NCBI RefSeq assembly: GCF_002287505.1
Contig: NZ_CP019688.1
Location: forward strand, 978,673 to 1,042,672
Direction of reading: 5' to 3'
DNA from: Corynebacterium glaucum
Lineage (GTDB): Bacteria > Actinomycetota > Actinomycetes > Mycobacteriales > Mycobacteriaceae
Length of the DNA: 64,000 nt
The notes under the pieces were generated by a model. The model had not been told where the DNA came from and made no database searches. It saw nothing but the letters and a program-made list of their open reading frames with translations. A program made the translations under genes and the position numbers. This document shows, piece after piece, positions 54,601-63,188 of this stretch. Positions within the stretch are counted from its first letter, which is position 1. Each line of letters begins with the position of its first letter.

Positions 54601-57174
54601 CTAGAGTCTCGGCATCCGCTCCGTCACCGATCCGGCAAGCAGATCGGCCCACGAATCGGAAGAAGCAATGTCGTCCTCGTAAGCAATGAGGTAGCCCCAG
54701 GTCTGGTCCTCGTACTCCGGCATACCGACGAGCTGGCGCACCACGCGCTCGGCGGCCGCACGCTTGGCCTGGACGCGCTCGTCGTCGCGGCCGCGGTTCT
54801 CCTTGGCTTCGACAATCCAGTGGGTGCCGTCTTTGTCGTAAACCACGAAGTCTGGGACGTACGAGTTGTGCGGAGTGTAGGCCACCCGAGCGCCCTCGTG
54901 GGCGTAGATCCGCTTCCACCACACCACGTTCGGGTCGAGGTCGAGTATTGCTGCGAGGCGGTACTCGCCGGTAAACGAGTCGAAGCGCGCGGCCTCAAAA
55001 AGCCCCTTTTTCCAGGTGCCGTAGTACTCCGCGGTGCTAAAGCCTGCCTTACCCGCGCGCTTTTCCTGCCGGTCGAGCAGGTCGAGGATCTTCTTGTCGA
55101 GATCCAGAGAAAACGAGTCGTTAATCGGCAGGGTAACCGGGTGGATCGACACGGTCGTCCCGGTCTGCGCGTTCGCTTTCCTGGACTCTTCAATAACGAG
55201 TTCTCGCAAGTGTCGAGCCGCGGACTCCTTGGCCTTCTCCGTCCACTGCTCGATCTTCGTCGCTTCCATAAACGTTGGCACGATGCGGCGTTTGAGTTGA
55301 CTGTTGTTTTCTACCGTCGCGGCAACCGCACCGGAACCCATGACGCGGCGGATGAGCTCCGCGGCGACTTGGGAAGGAGTCTGTTTGAAACTCGGTACAG
55401 CGAAGCGCTCGTCGTTGTCGAGTTCGATTTTGTTGCCCTCGTCTGCCACGCCGATCTTCGTGCGAGCCAAGTACTCGTCAGTGTCGGTGACCTTGTCTGC
55501 TCGCTCGACAATGACGGAGTTCGGAATGTCGACCAGCTCGAACTGTTTCTTCGTCTTCTTCATAGCCGAAGACGGGAAGTCGAACGTGGTACCAGCGAAC
55601 TTCTCGTTGACGTGGACAACGACCGGCGTAAATATCTCAACGCCCTTCGCAACGTCGTCTTCGTCGGTGAGCGCTCGTGTGCCGACGGTGCGGTCAACTG
55701 CTGGGGTGTCAGGACCGTCACCAGAGGCGCGAGAGTCCTCGCCGGGTTGCACCGTGGTGCCAGTCTCTCCGGTGTCGCCCGTAACACCGGTGCCGTCCCC
55801 AGTACCAGTGCCAACCCGCGGCGGGTTGGTCGTGCCAGGCGGGGTGATGATCTTCTTGTTGTCGCCTTCTCGCACCGCGTTCTCGATGCCGAACTGCTTG
55901 AGCACGTTCTCACTTTCGAGCAGCTTGACGAAGGACTCGTGCGACAAAATGTCTAATTCGTCAATGGCAGGCACCTTAGTCAACGCCCCGAACGGCAGGC
56001 GAAGGCCTCGGCCCATGACCTGCTGGGTGAGCACCTCAGAGCCCATTGTGCGCAGCGTACACATCACGGCAATGCGCTTGGTGTCCCAACCTTCGCGCAG
56101 CTTGTTGACCGAAACGATCACCCGAACCGGGGAGTTGTCCGTGTCGAGATAACGCAAGAACGACTGGGTGGTGTTGTCGTTGTGCTCGTTGTCCACCTGA
56201 AGCACCGCAAGCGGGTCTCCAACGAAGCCTGGTCCGCGTAGGCGCTCGGCGATCTTGGTGGCATGCGACACATCAGAGCAGACTACGAACAGCAGCGGTT
56301 TGGTCTGCTTACCGTTCGGGTGGGTTGCCCTGTAGTTCGCGTACGCCTCTTCCTTGATAGCCAAAAGTGACAAAGCGTCTTGGAGCTGGCGGTCCTCCGA
56401 GGCGTAACCCGACTCGCGGTAGACCAGCACCGGCTGCTTGACGTAACCGTCCTGGATAGCACGCCACAGCGGGTAGTGGTAGACAATGTCGTCGCCCCTG
56501 TCCGGCGAGGCCGTAAGCCCCACAGTCACGGCGGGTTTCAGCGAAGTCAGCGACTTGCGGAACGTCTTCGCGGTGGAGCCGAACAGGTGGGACTCGTCGG
56601 CGATAATGACCAAGTCTTCCGTGTCGATCAACCGTTGCGCCAGCGCGCCGGAGTCCTCCTGGAACTTCCATGTCTTGCGGCGCGCCGCTTCGTCTCCCGT
56701 TGCGACGTTCTTCCCGCCCTCCTTAGGCGGGAAAAGTTGCTGGACATTGAAAACGTACAGCGTAGAGGCACCTTCGCCCACAAACAGGTCGGACGTGACG
56801 TTATCGACTCGCAGGTTCGACACGTCACCCGGAGTCACAAGCCGGGGCGGAACGTCGAAGCCGCCAATGTAGCGGTGCGAGCCTTCGGTGAAGTCGAGAA
56901 CGGTCTTGTCCTGCACGACCTTCGTCGGCGTGACCACCATGACGTTGGGGTGTCCCTGGCGACGCAGGTACTCGATAAACGCGGCCATGACGTAGGTCTT
57001 GCCAGCACCTGTTGCGAGGTTGAGCACCAGCGGTTCCAAAGCGTCGTAGTTGCCCTCCTCGATTCGTATCACCAAGTCGGCAAGCGCTTCGGCGTTCGGG
57101 TCGCGGAGGTCGAACTTGTTCGAGAGTTCTGCAACCAGGTTTTCATCAAAGGAGAGGTTCAATTTCTGTGACAT
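54601..57174 (-). CDS. res: Type III restriction enzyme, Res subunit
   Basis: 857-aa helicase-nuclease. Walker A LATGAGKT at 53-60, motif II DESH at 193-196, GLTASP, SVNKLREGWD, and the motif VI QQVMGRGLRLPFG. A Gly/Thr-rich flexible linker lies near 440-470. The C-terminal nuclease has PD(775)FVVYDKDGTHWIVE(789)AK(791), a PD-(D/E)xK site. With Mod it cuts unmodified DNA after ATP-driven sliding between two sites. Starts 2 bp after the mod stop. Confidence 0.94.
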   Translation of the reverse strand: MSQKLNLSFDENLVAELSNKFDLRDPNAEALADLVIRIEEGNYDALEPLVLNLATGAGKTYVMAAFIEYLRRQGHPNVMVVTPTKVVQDKTVLDFTEGSHRYIGGFDVPPRLVTPGDVSNLRVDNVTSDLFVGEGASTLYVFNVQQLFPPKEGGKNVATGDEAARRKTWKFQEDSGALAQRLIDTEDLVIIADESHLFGSTAKTFRKSLTSLKPAVTVGLTASPDRGDDIVYHYPLWRAIQDGYVKQPVLVYRESGYASEDRQLQDALSLLAIKEEAYANYRATHPNGKQTKPLLFVVCSDVSHATKIAERLRGPGFVGDPLAVLQVDNEHNDNTTQSFLRYLDTDNSPVRVIVSVNKLREGWDTKRIAVMCTLRTMGSEVLTQQVMGRGLRLPFGALTKVPAIDELDILSHESFVKLLESENVLKQFGIENAVREGDNKKIITPPGTTNPPRVGTGTGDGTGVTGDTGETGTTVQPGEDSRASGDGPDTPAVDRTVGTRALTDEDDVAKGVEIFTPVVVHVNEKFAGTTFDFPSSAMKKTKKQFELVDIPNSVIVERADKVTDTDEYLARTKIGVADEGNKIELDNDERFAVPSFKQTPSQVAAELIRRVMGSGAVAATVENNSQLKRRIVPTFMEATKIEQWTEKAKESAARHLRELVIEESRKANAQTGTTVSIHPVTLPINDSFSLDLDKKILDLLDRQEKRAGKAGFSTAEYYGTWKKGLFEAARFDSFTGEYRLAAILDLDPNVVWWKRIYAHEGARVAYTPHNSYVPDFVVYDKDGTHWIVEAKENRGRDDERVQAKRAAAERVVRQLVGMPEYEDQTWGYLIAYEDDIASSDSWADLLAGSVTERMPRL

Positions 57175-57176
57175 GG

Positions 57177-59027
57177 TTACTTCTCCTCTTCGGCAGCGTC
57201 GGAATACGGGAAGACTTCAAGCGGTACGTGAACGACTCGTGAGCCGTTCTTGAACGAACGGACATGCTCGCGGGCGAACTCGTCGACCACGGTGGCTGCG
57301 AACAAGACGGAGTGGCCTTCTGGGAGGTGGGACATAACCTCGTCAATCTTCTCCTCGTCAAGCACACCTTCGACAACGACCAAGTGCTCGCGGCCACGAT
57401 TGCCGTCGAAGTGCAAGTCCTCAGGCGTGAGTGCAAAACGGAGCTGCGCTGCCACGGAGCGCACGAGTAGGTCGCCGGTGGCGTGCTCCGTAAGGGTGGT
57501 CAGAGCCACCTCGGGGTCGTAGTCGAAGCAGGCCGGCTCAAGGTGAGCAACTTGGAAGCCTCCGCCGCCTCGCCAGTTGACCAGGCCCTTGACCGGCTTG
57601 GTCTTGGTCATGGCCTTGAGTTGCTTGACCGCGGGGTTCTTCTTGAGCTCGTCAGCGTTCTTGATGGTCTTATTCAGCAGCGAGGTGAACTTCTGTGCTT
57701 CCTCGGGAGTAAGACCTTCCGGCAAACCGTCCTCGGTAGCGTCGGCGCGTTCTTCCTTCTGGAGGGTGATACCACCCTGGTCTTCGTTGTTGACAACCTT
57801 CTCCAGGCGCGGGCGGGTAAAGCGGTTGAACGTGTCCTCCACGAGCTCGCAGGTGACCCAGCGACGGCCCATTTTCTGGGCGACGGCCGCGGTGGTTCCC
57901 GAACCGGCGAACACGTCGAGGACAACGTCACCGGGATTCGTGGCGATGTGGATGATGCGTTCGAGGAGTCGCTCGGGCTTGGGGGTCTCGAAGATGCCTT
58001 CTGAGTCGGGGAACAGCGCGTCCTGCTCCTTTTCCGCAGCGTTGTTTACCGGGAACTCCTCGAAATTATCGTCCAGCCATAGTGTTGGGTAGGTAAGTCC
58101 GGCGCGAACGTTGGTCAAATAAGTTTTCTTTTTCGGACCAGATAGACCATTCCGTCCGAAAACAATTTCTCCACGCTCGATCTTTCCGGGGATGGATTCG
58201 CGGGGATACAGCCAGTTCCTGCCTTTAGCGGGCCAGTATTCTTTTCCCGTATTGGGGTTAACTATGGGGTAGAAAAGGTGGTCAACACCGCGACCGCCTT
58301 TTGCATTTGAGTCCATCGGGTGTTCTGCCCAGGGACCAAGTGGGTCATTATCCGTGTTGCGATAGCCGCCATGGCCATCTGGTCGTGGTCGGAGGTTAAA
58401 CGAAGACTGACTGCCATAAACCACAATCGTGTCGTGGTTCGACCCTACGGCAACATCATTGGGCAGATTTGACCGCTTCTTCCACTGGATCTCGGCGACG
58501 AAGTTCCCGCTCCCAAACACTTCGTCCAATAGGGCGCGCATTCGGTGATTTTCAACTGCATCCAGGTGAACCCAGATCGAACCGTCGTCGCTCAGAAGGT
58601 CGCGCAGGTGCAGCAGTCGGTCGCGCATCATGGTCAGCCAAACCGAGTGTTCGAGGTTGTCCTCGTAGTTGGAGAAAGTTTGCGCGGTGTTGAACGGCGG
58701 GTCAATGTAGATGCACTTGACCTTGCCGACGTACTTCTTCGACCACTCCGGCACCCGCGTTAGTGCTTCGAGTACGTCGCCGGACTCGCCCAGAATGAGT
58801 AAGTTGTCTGTTTGCGGCTCAAGGTCGGCTCGCTCGGAGTAGGTGGTTCCTTCCTCTTTTTCCGACCTCGTCCCGGCCACCGTTTCGTCAACCGTCAACA
58901 CCCTCGTCTCGCAATATCGCGGGTCGCGGGGGTCAACCCAGGTGTAGCCGTAACGGCCTTGCTCGGTAGGGATGAGTGCCTTGTCCTTGTTTGTCCAGGT
59001 CAGCTCAAGGCGTTGTTGTCTGCCCAA
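57177..59027 (-). CDS. mod: Type III DNA methyltransferase, Mod subunit
   Basis: 616-aa beta-class N6-adenine methyltransferase: the catalytic DPPF at 109-112 comes before the SAM-binding FAGSGTT at 373-379. The target-recognition region between them includes the typical YWPAKGRNWLYP and KKTYLTNVRAGLTYPTLW. It both protects host DNA and gives Res its sequence specificity. No simple-sequence repeat is seen in the gene, so it is not visibly phase-variable. GAAGGAGACAC precedes the ATG. Confidence 0.94.
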   Translation of the reverse strand: MGRQQRLELTWTNKDKALIPTEQGRYGYTWVDPRDPRYCETRVLTVDETVAGTRSEKEEGTTYSERADLEPQTDNLLILGESGDVLEALTRVPEWSKKYVGKVKCIYIDPPFNTAQTFSNYEDNLEHSVWLTMMRDRLLHLRDLLSDDGSIWVHLDAVENHRMRALLDEVFGSGNFVAEIQWKKRSNLPNDVAVGSNHDTIVVYGSQSSFNLRPRPDGHGGYRNTDNDPLGPWAEHPMDSNAKGGRGVDHLFYPIVNPNTGKEYWPAKGRNWLYPRESIPGKIERGEIVFGRNGLSGPKKKTYLTNVRAGLTYPTLWLDDNFEEFPVNNAAEKEQDALFPDSEGIFETPKPERLLERIIHIATNPGDVVLDVFAGSGTTAAVAQKMGRRWVTCELVEDTFNRFTRPRLEKVVNNEDQGGITLQKEERADATEDGLPEGLTPEEAQKFTSLLNKTIKNADELKKNPAVKQLKAMTKTKPVKGLVNWRGGGGFQVAHLEPACFDYDPEVALTTLTEHATGDLLVRSVAAQLRFALTPEDLHFDGNRGREHLVVVEGVLDEEKIDEVMSHLPEGHSVLFAATVVDEFAREHVRSFKNGSRVVHVPLEVFPYSDAAEEEK

Positions 59028-59182
59028 CTGTGTCTCCTTCGCGCTAGTCGGGTGTGTTTTCGTCGCCTATCAGAGTAGCCGGGGGCACGACAGAGACCCG
59101 AGAAAATGGGCTTAGAGGGCGAACCTGCTTTCGAGCCGCACAACTCCGTTGCTTTCCTACCTCCGACACTTAAAGTAGACGT

Positions 59183-60997
59183 ATGGCAACGACCCAGGTG
59201 TGCAGTGCCGAGGGCTGCGATGAGTCCGCGCTTTTTCGCACTCGAACAAAGCCGGCGTGGTGCGAAAAACACCTCGGCGAGATTTACGACCAGGCTGGCT
59301 TGCAGCTTCTCGAACCGTTTACAAAGCCCAAGGAGTATTTGCTTACCCGCTGCACCTCCTGTGGCTTCGAAGGTCACTACCGCTTCGAATACGTTTTGCA
59401 GACCGTCGGCCGGCACGAGAAGACTTGTCGGGCGTGCTACTGGCGAGGGTGGGCTCGTGACCAGCGCGCGCTACTAGACAAAGGCTCGTCGCGGGAGTCC
59501 ATTGAGCTCGCTAAGGCCGCAGCGGAAGAGAACGGTTACATCTATCTCGGTCCACTCACAGAACCGTGCTTGGAAAACGACCCACACAAAGTGAAGTGCA
59601 AGCGCTGCGGGGTGATTACCGCCGAGCGGGTGGGTGACATTGGCTGGGGCTGCACCTGTGTGAAGTCCAACAAGACAGCAACGGCCGGTACTTCGAAGGC
59701 AGTGGGGTCCAACCTGGTCAAAAACGCCACAGACGAGTGTGTTTCCTGGTGGGACCACGAGAAGAACTCCGAGCAGTTGTGGCGTACGGCGAAGAAGGGC
59801 TCTCGAAAGACGGCGTGGTGGACTTGTTCTAACGGGCACACGTTTGAGAGCCGAATTGACGAGATGTTCAAACGCGGCAGTTGCAGGCAGTGCGACGAGG
59901 AGAAGTGGCGCAAGAAGAAGGCACAGGACGCTATCCACACTTTGGCCTGGCGGCTGGCTTACGCGTTTAGCTCCGTCGCGGACGTGCCAGAGCTCGCCGC
60001 TGCGTGGAACGAACCGGACATCGACCCGGCTGACGTTCCGGCGTTGTCGGAGCAGACGTTCATGTTCCGCTGCGAAAGGGGGCACACAATCCGCACATCG
60101 CCGCAGGGGGCGAGTCTCTACGAGTGCCGGAAGTGCATCGGGGTCAAGACTAGGGAGCGCAATCTTGCCGCCGCGAAAAGCGGTGAGGTGAAGTCCAGAC
60201 TCACGCCGGAAATCACGTCCCAGTGGCACCCGACGAAAAACGACGGGCTACTGCTCGGGGCCATCCCACCGACGTCTACGCGCAATGTGTGGTGGCTCGA
60301 CCCTGTGTGCGGGCACGAGTGGCAGGACGTAGTAGGAAACAGAGACAAGTACGAGCGCTACCGCTGCCCGTTCTGTGAGACCATCCTCGACTCACTCGCG
60401 TACCATTATCCGGATGTGGCCGCGCAGTGGTCAGAGCAAAACGACATCAGCCCGTGGCAGATCCGACTGTATACGACTCAACTCGCACAACCACCGCTGT
60501 GGGTGTGCCTCGACAACCCTGAGCACACATGGCGTGCCATGCCGTCGAGGCTGGTGAACGGCGCAAGTTGCCCCGACTGTAAGACTGTCGGCAAGTCTGC
60601 CGTGGAATGTCTCTACGCAAAGGCAGCGAAGAAGATCTGGGGAAATGCGGCGTCAGGGCAGTGGGTGTACTCCGACTCGTTTACGAACCACTCGTCATGG
60701 AGCGTGGACGTGCTCGTTGACCTCCCTGATGGAAAGCAGCTCGGCATTGAGTACGACGGGTCCTACTGGCACAAGGACAAAACCGAGACCGACCTAGTGA
60801 AGACTCTGGACTTGCTGAGGCATGGTCTCATTCTGTGCCGCGTTCGAGAGCACCCCCTTCCCGGACTCGACGTCGAAAATCAGAACTACTTCGAGATCAC
60901 TGCGTACGCCGGCTCCAACGACCCGGAGCATGAACTGGCCGAATTCGCGGAGGTACTAACGCAACACATAGAACGCTCGAATCAAGTCAAACCTTGA
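59183..60997 (+). CDS. Treble-clef zinc-ribbon repeat protein with Vsr-like nuclease
   Basis: 604 aa. Residues 1-470 hold about six to seven Cys-pair modules, several of the DUF4379 treble-clef type (WWTCSNGHTFE..CRQC; VWWLDPVCGHEWQ..CPFC; LWVCLDNPEHTWR..CPDC), often after a W-x3-KN segment (QWHPTKN). The C-terminus is a Vsr/DUF559-like PD-(D/E)xK nuclease: WSVDVLVDLPDGKQLGIEYDGSYWHK. Divergent from mod over 155 bp. Plausibly a nuclease that recognises DNA or a modified base through the zinc modules and belongs to the defence cluster. The function is inferred. Confidence 0.82.
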   Translation: MATTQVCSAEGCDESALFRTRTKPAWCEKHLGEIYDQAGLQLLEPFTKPKEYLLTRCTSCGFEGHYRFEYVLQTVGRHEKTCRACYWRGWARDQRALLDKGSSRESIELAKAAAEENGYIYLGPLTEPCLENDPHKVKCKRCGVITAERVGDIGWGCTCVKSNKTATAGTSKAVGSNLVKNATDECVSWWDHEKNSEQLWRTAKKGSRKTAWWTCSNGHTFESRIDEMFKRGSCRQCDEEKWRKKKAQDAIHTLAWRLAYAFSSVADVPELAAAWNEPDIDPADVPALSEQTFMFRCERGHTIRTSPQGASLYECRKCIGVKTRERNLAAAKSGEVKSRLTPEITSQWHPTKNDGLLLGAIPPTSTRNVWWLDPVCGHEWQDVVGNRDKYERYRCPFCETILDSLAYHYPDVAAQWSEQNDISPWQIRLYTTQLAQPPLWVCLDNPEHTWRAMPSRLVNGASCPDCKTVGKSAVECLYAKAAKKIWGNAASGQWVYSDSFTNHSSWSVDVLVDLPDGKQLGIEYDGSYWHKDKTETDLVKTLDLLRHGLILCRVREHPLPGLDVENQNYFEITAYAGSNDPEHELAEFAEVLTQHIERSNQVKP

Positions 60998-61016
60998 CGA
61001 ATAAGCGAAACCGCAT

Positions 61017-61060
61017 AACACCCCCGGAATGGGTCAATCAAACACCCCCGGACGGGGTCA
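61017..61060. repeat. Two 20-bp direct repeats, period 24
   Basis: AACACCCCCGGA-(AT/CG)-GGGTCA-type copies at 61017-61036 and 61041-61060, separated by 4 bp. Immediately downstream of the Vsr-like gene and just before the first palindrome. Confidence 0.75.
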
Positions 61061-61065
61061 TCCGC

Positions 61066-61083
61066 GCGTGCAAACATGCACGC
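61066..61083. promoter_or_regulatory. Palindrome GCGTGCA-N4-TGCACGC
   Basis: 7-bp arms with centre AACA. Located between the Vsr-like gene and the HTH gene's 3' end. First of four related sites. Confidence 0.7.
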
Positions 61084-61237
61084 ATTTCCACCACTCCTGT
61101 CGACGTCGTTCCGGCCACCCGCGTCGACACATCAAATCGGAACGACTTGCGCCTGCCAGGGGGTGTACTTTTGCGAGTGTGCGAGCGTTCTAGCTATGCG
61201 AAACAACAAAACTTTCACCAGCACACACCCGCAAGAC

Positions 61238-61579
61238 TTACGGGTAGTCGTACCCGCCCTTCGACTTCAACCCCTTTCGCGACGGAGCTTTTTGGTACGG
61301 CCACATTGGCGTGTGAACCGCGGCTTCGACGGCAGCAACTGTGTCGGCAGACGGCCACACGTCACCTGTGACCCAGCGCGAGAGCACCGAGGGGTGCAGC
61401 CCGCACCTGCGGGCAAAGTCCGACCTGTTTTTAGCCCAGCCCTCGGCAACGTAGTACTCGACGGTTTTCACGAGGTTGTCCCGCAATGCCCAAGCCTTGC
61501 GGTAGACCTCCGGCACCGTCTCGACATCCAAGTCGGGCCACGTCTCGTATGCGCGTCGCGGTGGAGGGAACTGGGCCAT
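61238..61579 (-). CDS. Small HTH DNA-binding protein (Xre-like)
   Basis: 113 aa. The C-terminal half is a Cro/CI-type helix-turn-helix: NRSDFARRCGLHPSVLSRWV followed by PSADTVAAVEAAV. ATG at 61579 chosen; the open frame runs to 61732 but the start sits right for the palindrome 37 bp upstream, which would be an autoregulatory operator. Divergent from the first recombinase-like gene; expected to control both through the shared region. Confidence 0.78.
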   Translation of the reverse strand: MAQFPPPRRAYETWPDLDVETVPEVYRKAWALRDNLVKTVEYYVAEGWAKNRSDFARRCGLHPSVLSRWVTGDVWPSADTVAAVEAAVHTPMWPYQKAPSRKGLKSKGGYDYP

Positions 61580-61615
61580 GCCTGCCACGCTACAGCCCAA
61601 ATGCAGCGAACCGTA

Positions 61616-61629
61616 GTGCAAACATGCAA
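61616..61629. promoter_or_regulatory. Palindrome GTGCA-AACA-TGCAA in the divergent HTH/recombinase promoter
   Basis: One mismatch to GTGCA-N4-TGCAC. It lies between the HTH gene (start 61579) and the first recombinase-like gene (start 61726), a natural operator position for both. Confidence 0.7.
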
Positions 61630-61725
61630 TGGGGGTACCGGCTTTGCCGTTGCAACTGGTTCCGCTTCGCACCCCGTCACGTTTACCCGTTGCGAGTTCC
61701 GCTTCGCCACCCGAGGCGGTGCAGC

Positions 61726-62994
61726 ATGACACTGACCAACCAGCAGCGCGAAGAAGTTGTGCGCCGTATTGAAAACTACGTCCCCAACGGCACCGACGAC
61801 GGCGCTTGGGAACACATTGCTCATTTCGTCCGTGAGACTGCGAAGAAGGCTACTGTCGAGTCGGAAACCGGGTCGAAGGCATTCGTTGCGGACCAGAAGT
61901 CGAGCGTCGACGTTCGTGGTGTACTGCGTGTGCTGACCCGAGCCTCCGCGAGGGCGTTCAACTCCGGGCGTGCGCTCACCGTTGACACGGTGCTCAGCGA
62001 CGCGAACGTCTCAGCGATACTCGCAACCTTGAAGTCGAGGAACTCGGTTTCTCAAGAAGCCTACCTCTACCGGCTCGTGCGCGAGGCGCTCAACGGCCAG
62101 GAGTTGTCGTTGTACAACCGACGGGACATCGAAAAGCCGCCGGCACAGCCGTACGAGCCGAACGACTGGCAGCGCCTGCACCACTGGGTCGTTTCACAGT
62201 CCACCGAGCTTCGCCGGGAGCGGGCGGCCGTTATTGTCGGCCTCGGCTTAGGGGCCGGCATTGGCCAGGAGGTTGCTCTGGTCAAAGCCCGTGACGTCAC
62301 CCTCGACTTAAACGGCGTGGTGTGGGTTGCGGTACCGCACCGTGTCGCTGAGGGCGCGGCGCCCGCCATTCCGGTGGCGGCGGCGCTTGCTCGAAGTGTG
62401 TGGGAAGTGGCGCAAAAGCGTGACCCCGACGAGTTGCTGCTCGGTGGCGCAGAGAGCGACGTTCGCGAAATTACGAAACGGTTGAACCTGAATCGTTCGT
62501 TCAGGGTCGAACTCGACAGGTTGCGTGCGACGTGGGTGCGTGAGGTGGTACGCCACTTGCCGCGTGAGACTGCGGCGGCCGCGGTGGGCACCGACATTCG
62601 CGACTTTCGCCGTTTTGAGAAAATTGCGCGTCTTGACCTGTCGAAGCCGGACTCGCTTGCCGACAGGCTCGACGTGTTGGCGGCCCCGCTTCGAGACTGG
62701 CCGGCGTTGAGTCTGTCGGAGGCGAAGCCGGTGGAAGACGTGGACTCCGACACGGGCACCGGCGCGGTGGTCGTGACGTTGCCGAAGCCGGTGGCAGGTG
62801 GCACCACGCGCGACGACGAGACCGAGACTGCGGCACCGGAACCAGGCCAGCAGGCCGCCGTCGCCGACCTCGACGCGCACCGCCCAATGCGGGCGCCCCG
62901 CTCAATTTCGAGCGAACTGCCTGCCCCCGAAGAGGGTCGTCTATTCGACTTCGCCCGCGGACCGAACCCCGGTACGGAACGTCGTGGGTGGTAG
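61726..62994 (+). CDS. Tyrosine-recombinase-like protein 1 (catalytic Arg missing)
   Basis: 422 aa. Aligns by eye with the next gene in both halves: a N-terminal part (HFVRETAK; RVLTRASARAFNSGR) and the integrase core region VIVGLGLGAGIGQEVALVKARD. Where recombinases have GLR-x2-E (catalytic Arg I) this protein has GIGQE, and near the end DRLRATWVREVVRHL keeps an Arg but FRRFEK has no clear Tyr. So it is probably not a working recombinase. A Pro/Glu-rich C-terminal tail of about 80 residues follows. Start ATG follows a region with AGGCGGTGC. Confidence 0.68.
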   Translation: MTLTNQQREEVVRRIENYVPNGTDDGAWEHIAHFVRETAKKATVESETGSKAFVADQKSSVDVRGVLRVLTRASARAFNSGRALTVDTVLSDANVSAILATLKSRNSVSQEAYLYRLVREALNGQELSLYNRRDIEKPPAQPYEPNDWQRLHHWVVSQSTELRRERAAVIVGLGLGAGIGQEVALVKARDVTLDLNGVVWVAVPHRVAEGAAPAIPVAAALARSVWEVAQKRDPDELLLGGAESDVREITKRLNLNRSFRVELDRLRATWVREVVRHLPRETAAAAVGTDIRDFRRFEKIARLDLSKPDSLADRLDVLAAPLRDWPALSLSEAKPVEDVDSDTGTGAVVVTLPKPVAGGTTRDDETETAAPEPGQQAAVADLDAHRPMRAPRSISSELPAPEEGRLFDFARGPNPGTERRGW

Positions 62995-63059
62995 ACATGT
63001 TGACCTGCGAAAGTGTAGTGTTTGTCCAGGCAGAACATTCGGGAACACGCCGTATTCGT

Positions 63060-63073
63060 GTGCATGTTTGCAC
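63060..63073. promoter_or_regulatory. Palindrome GTGCA-TGTT-TGCAC upstream of recombinase-like gene 2
   Basis: Perfect 5-bp arms, 115 bp before the ATG at 63189. Confidence 0.7.
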
Positions 63074-63091
63074 GCTGTGAACCTTGACGTC

Positions 63092-63109
63092 GTGTGCAAA
63101 TTTGCACAC
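63092..63109. promoter_or_regulatory. Perfect 18-bp palindrome GTGTGCAAATTTGCACAC
   Basis: Best copy of the GTGCA-N4-TGCAC element, 80 bp before the ATG at 63189 and 19 bp after the previous site; a tandem operator is likely. Confidence 0.75.
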
Positions 63110-63188
63110 ACTGGGGCTAACTCTTTCCACCATAGGAGTAGCCCACGCCACCACCACCTTGTGTGTGGGCGGACAAGGACAAGCGAAT

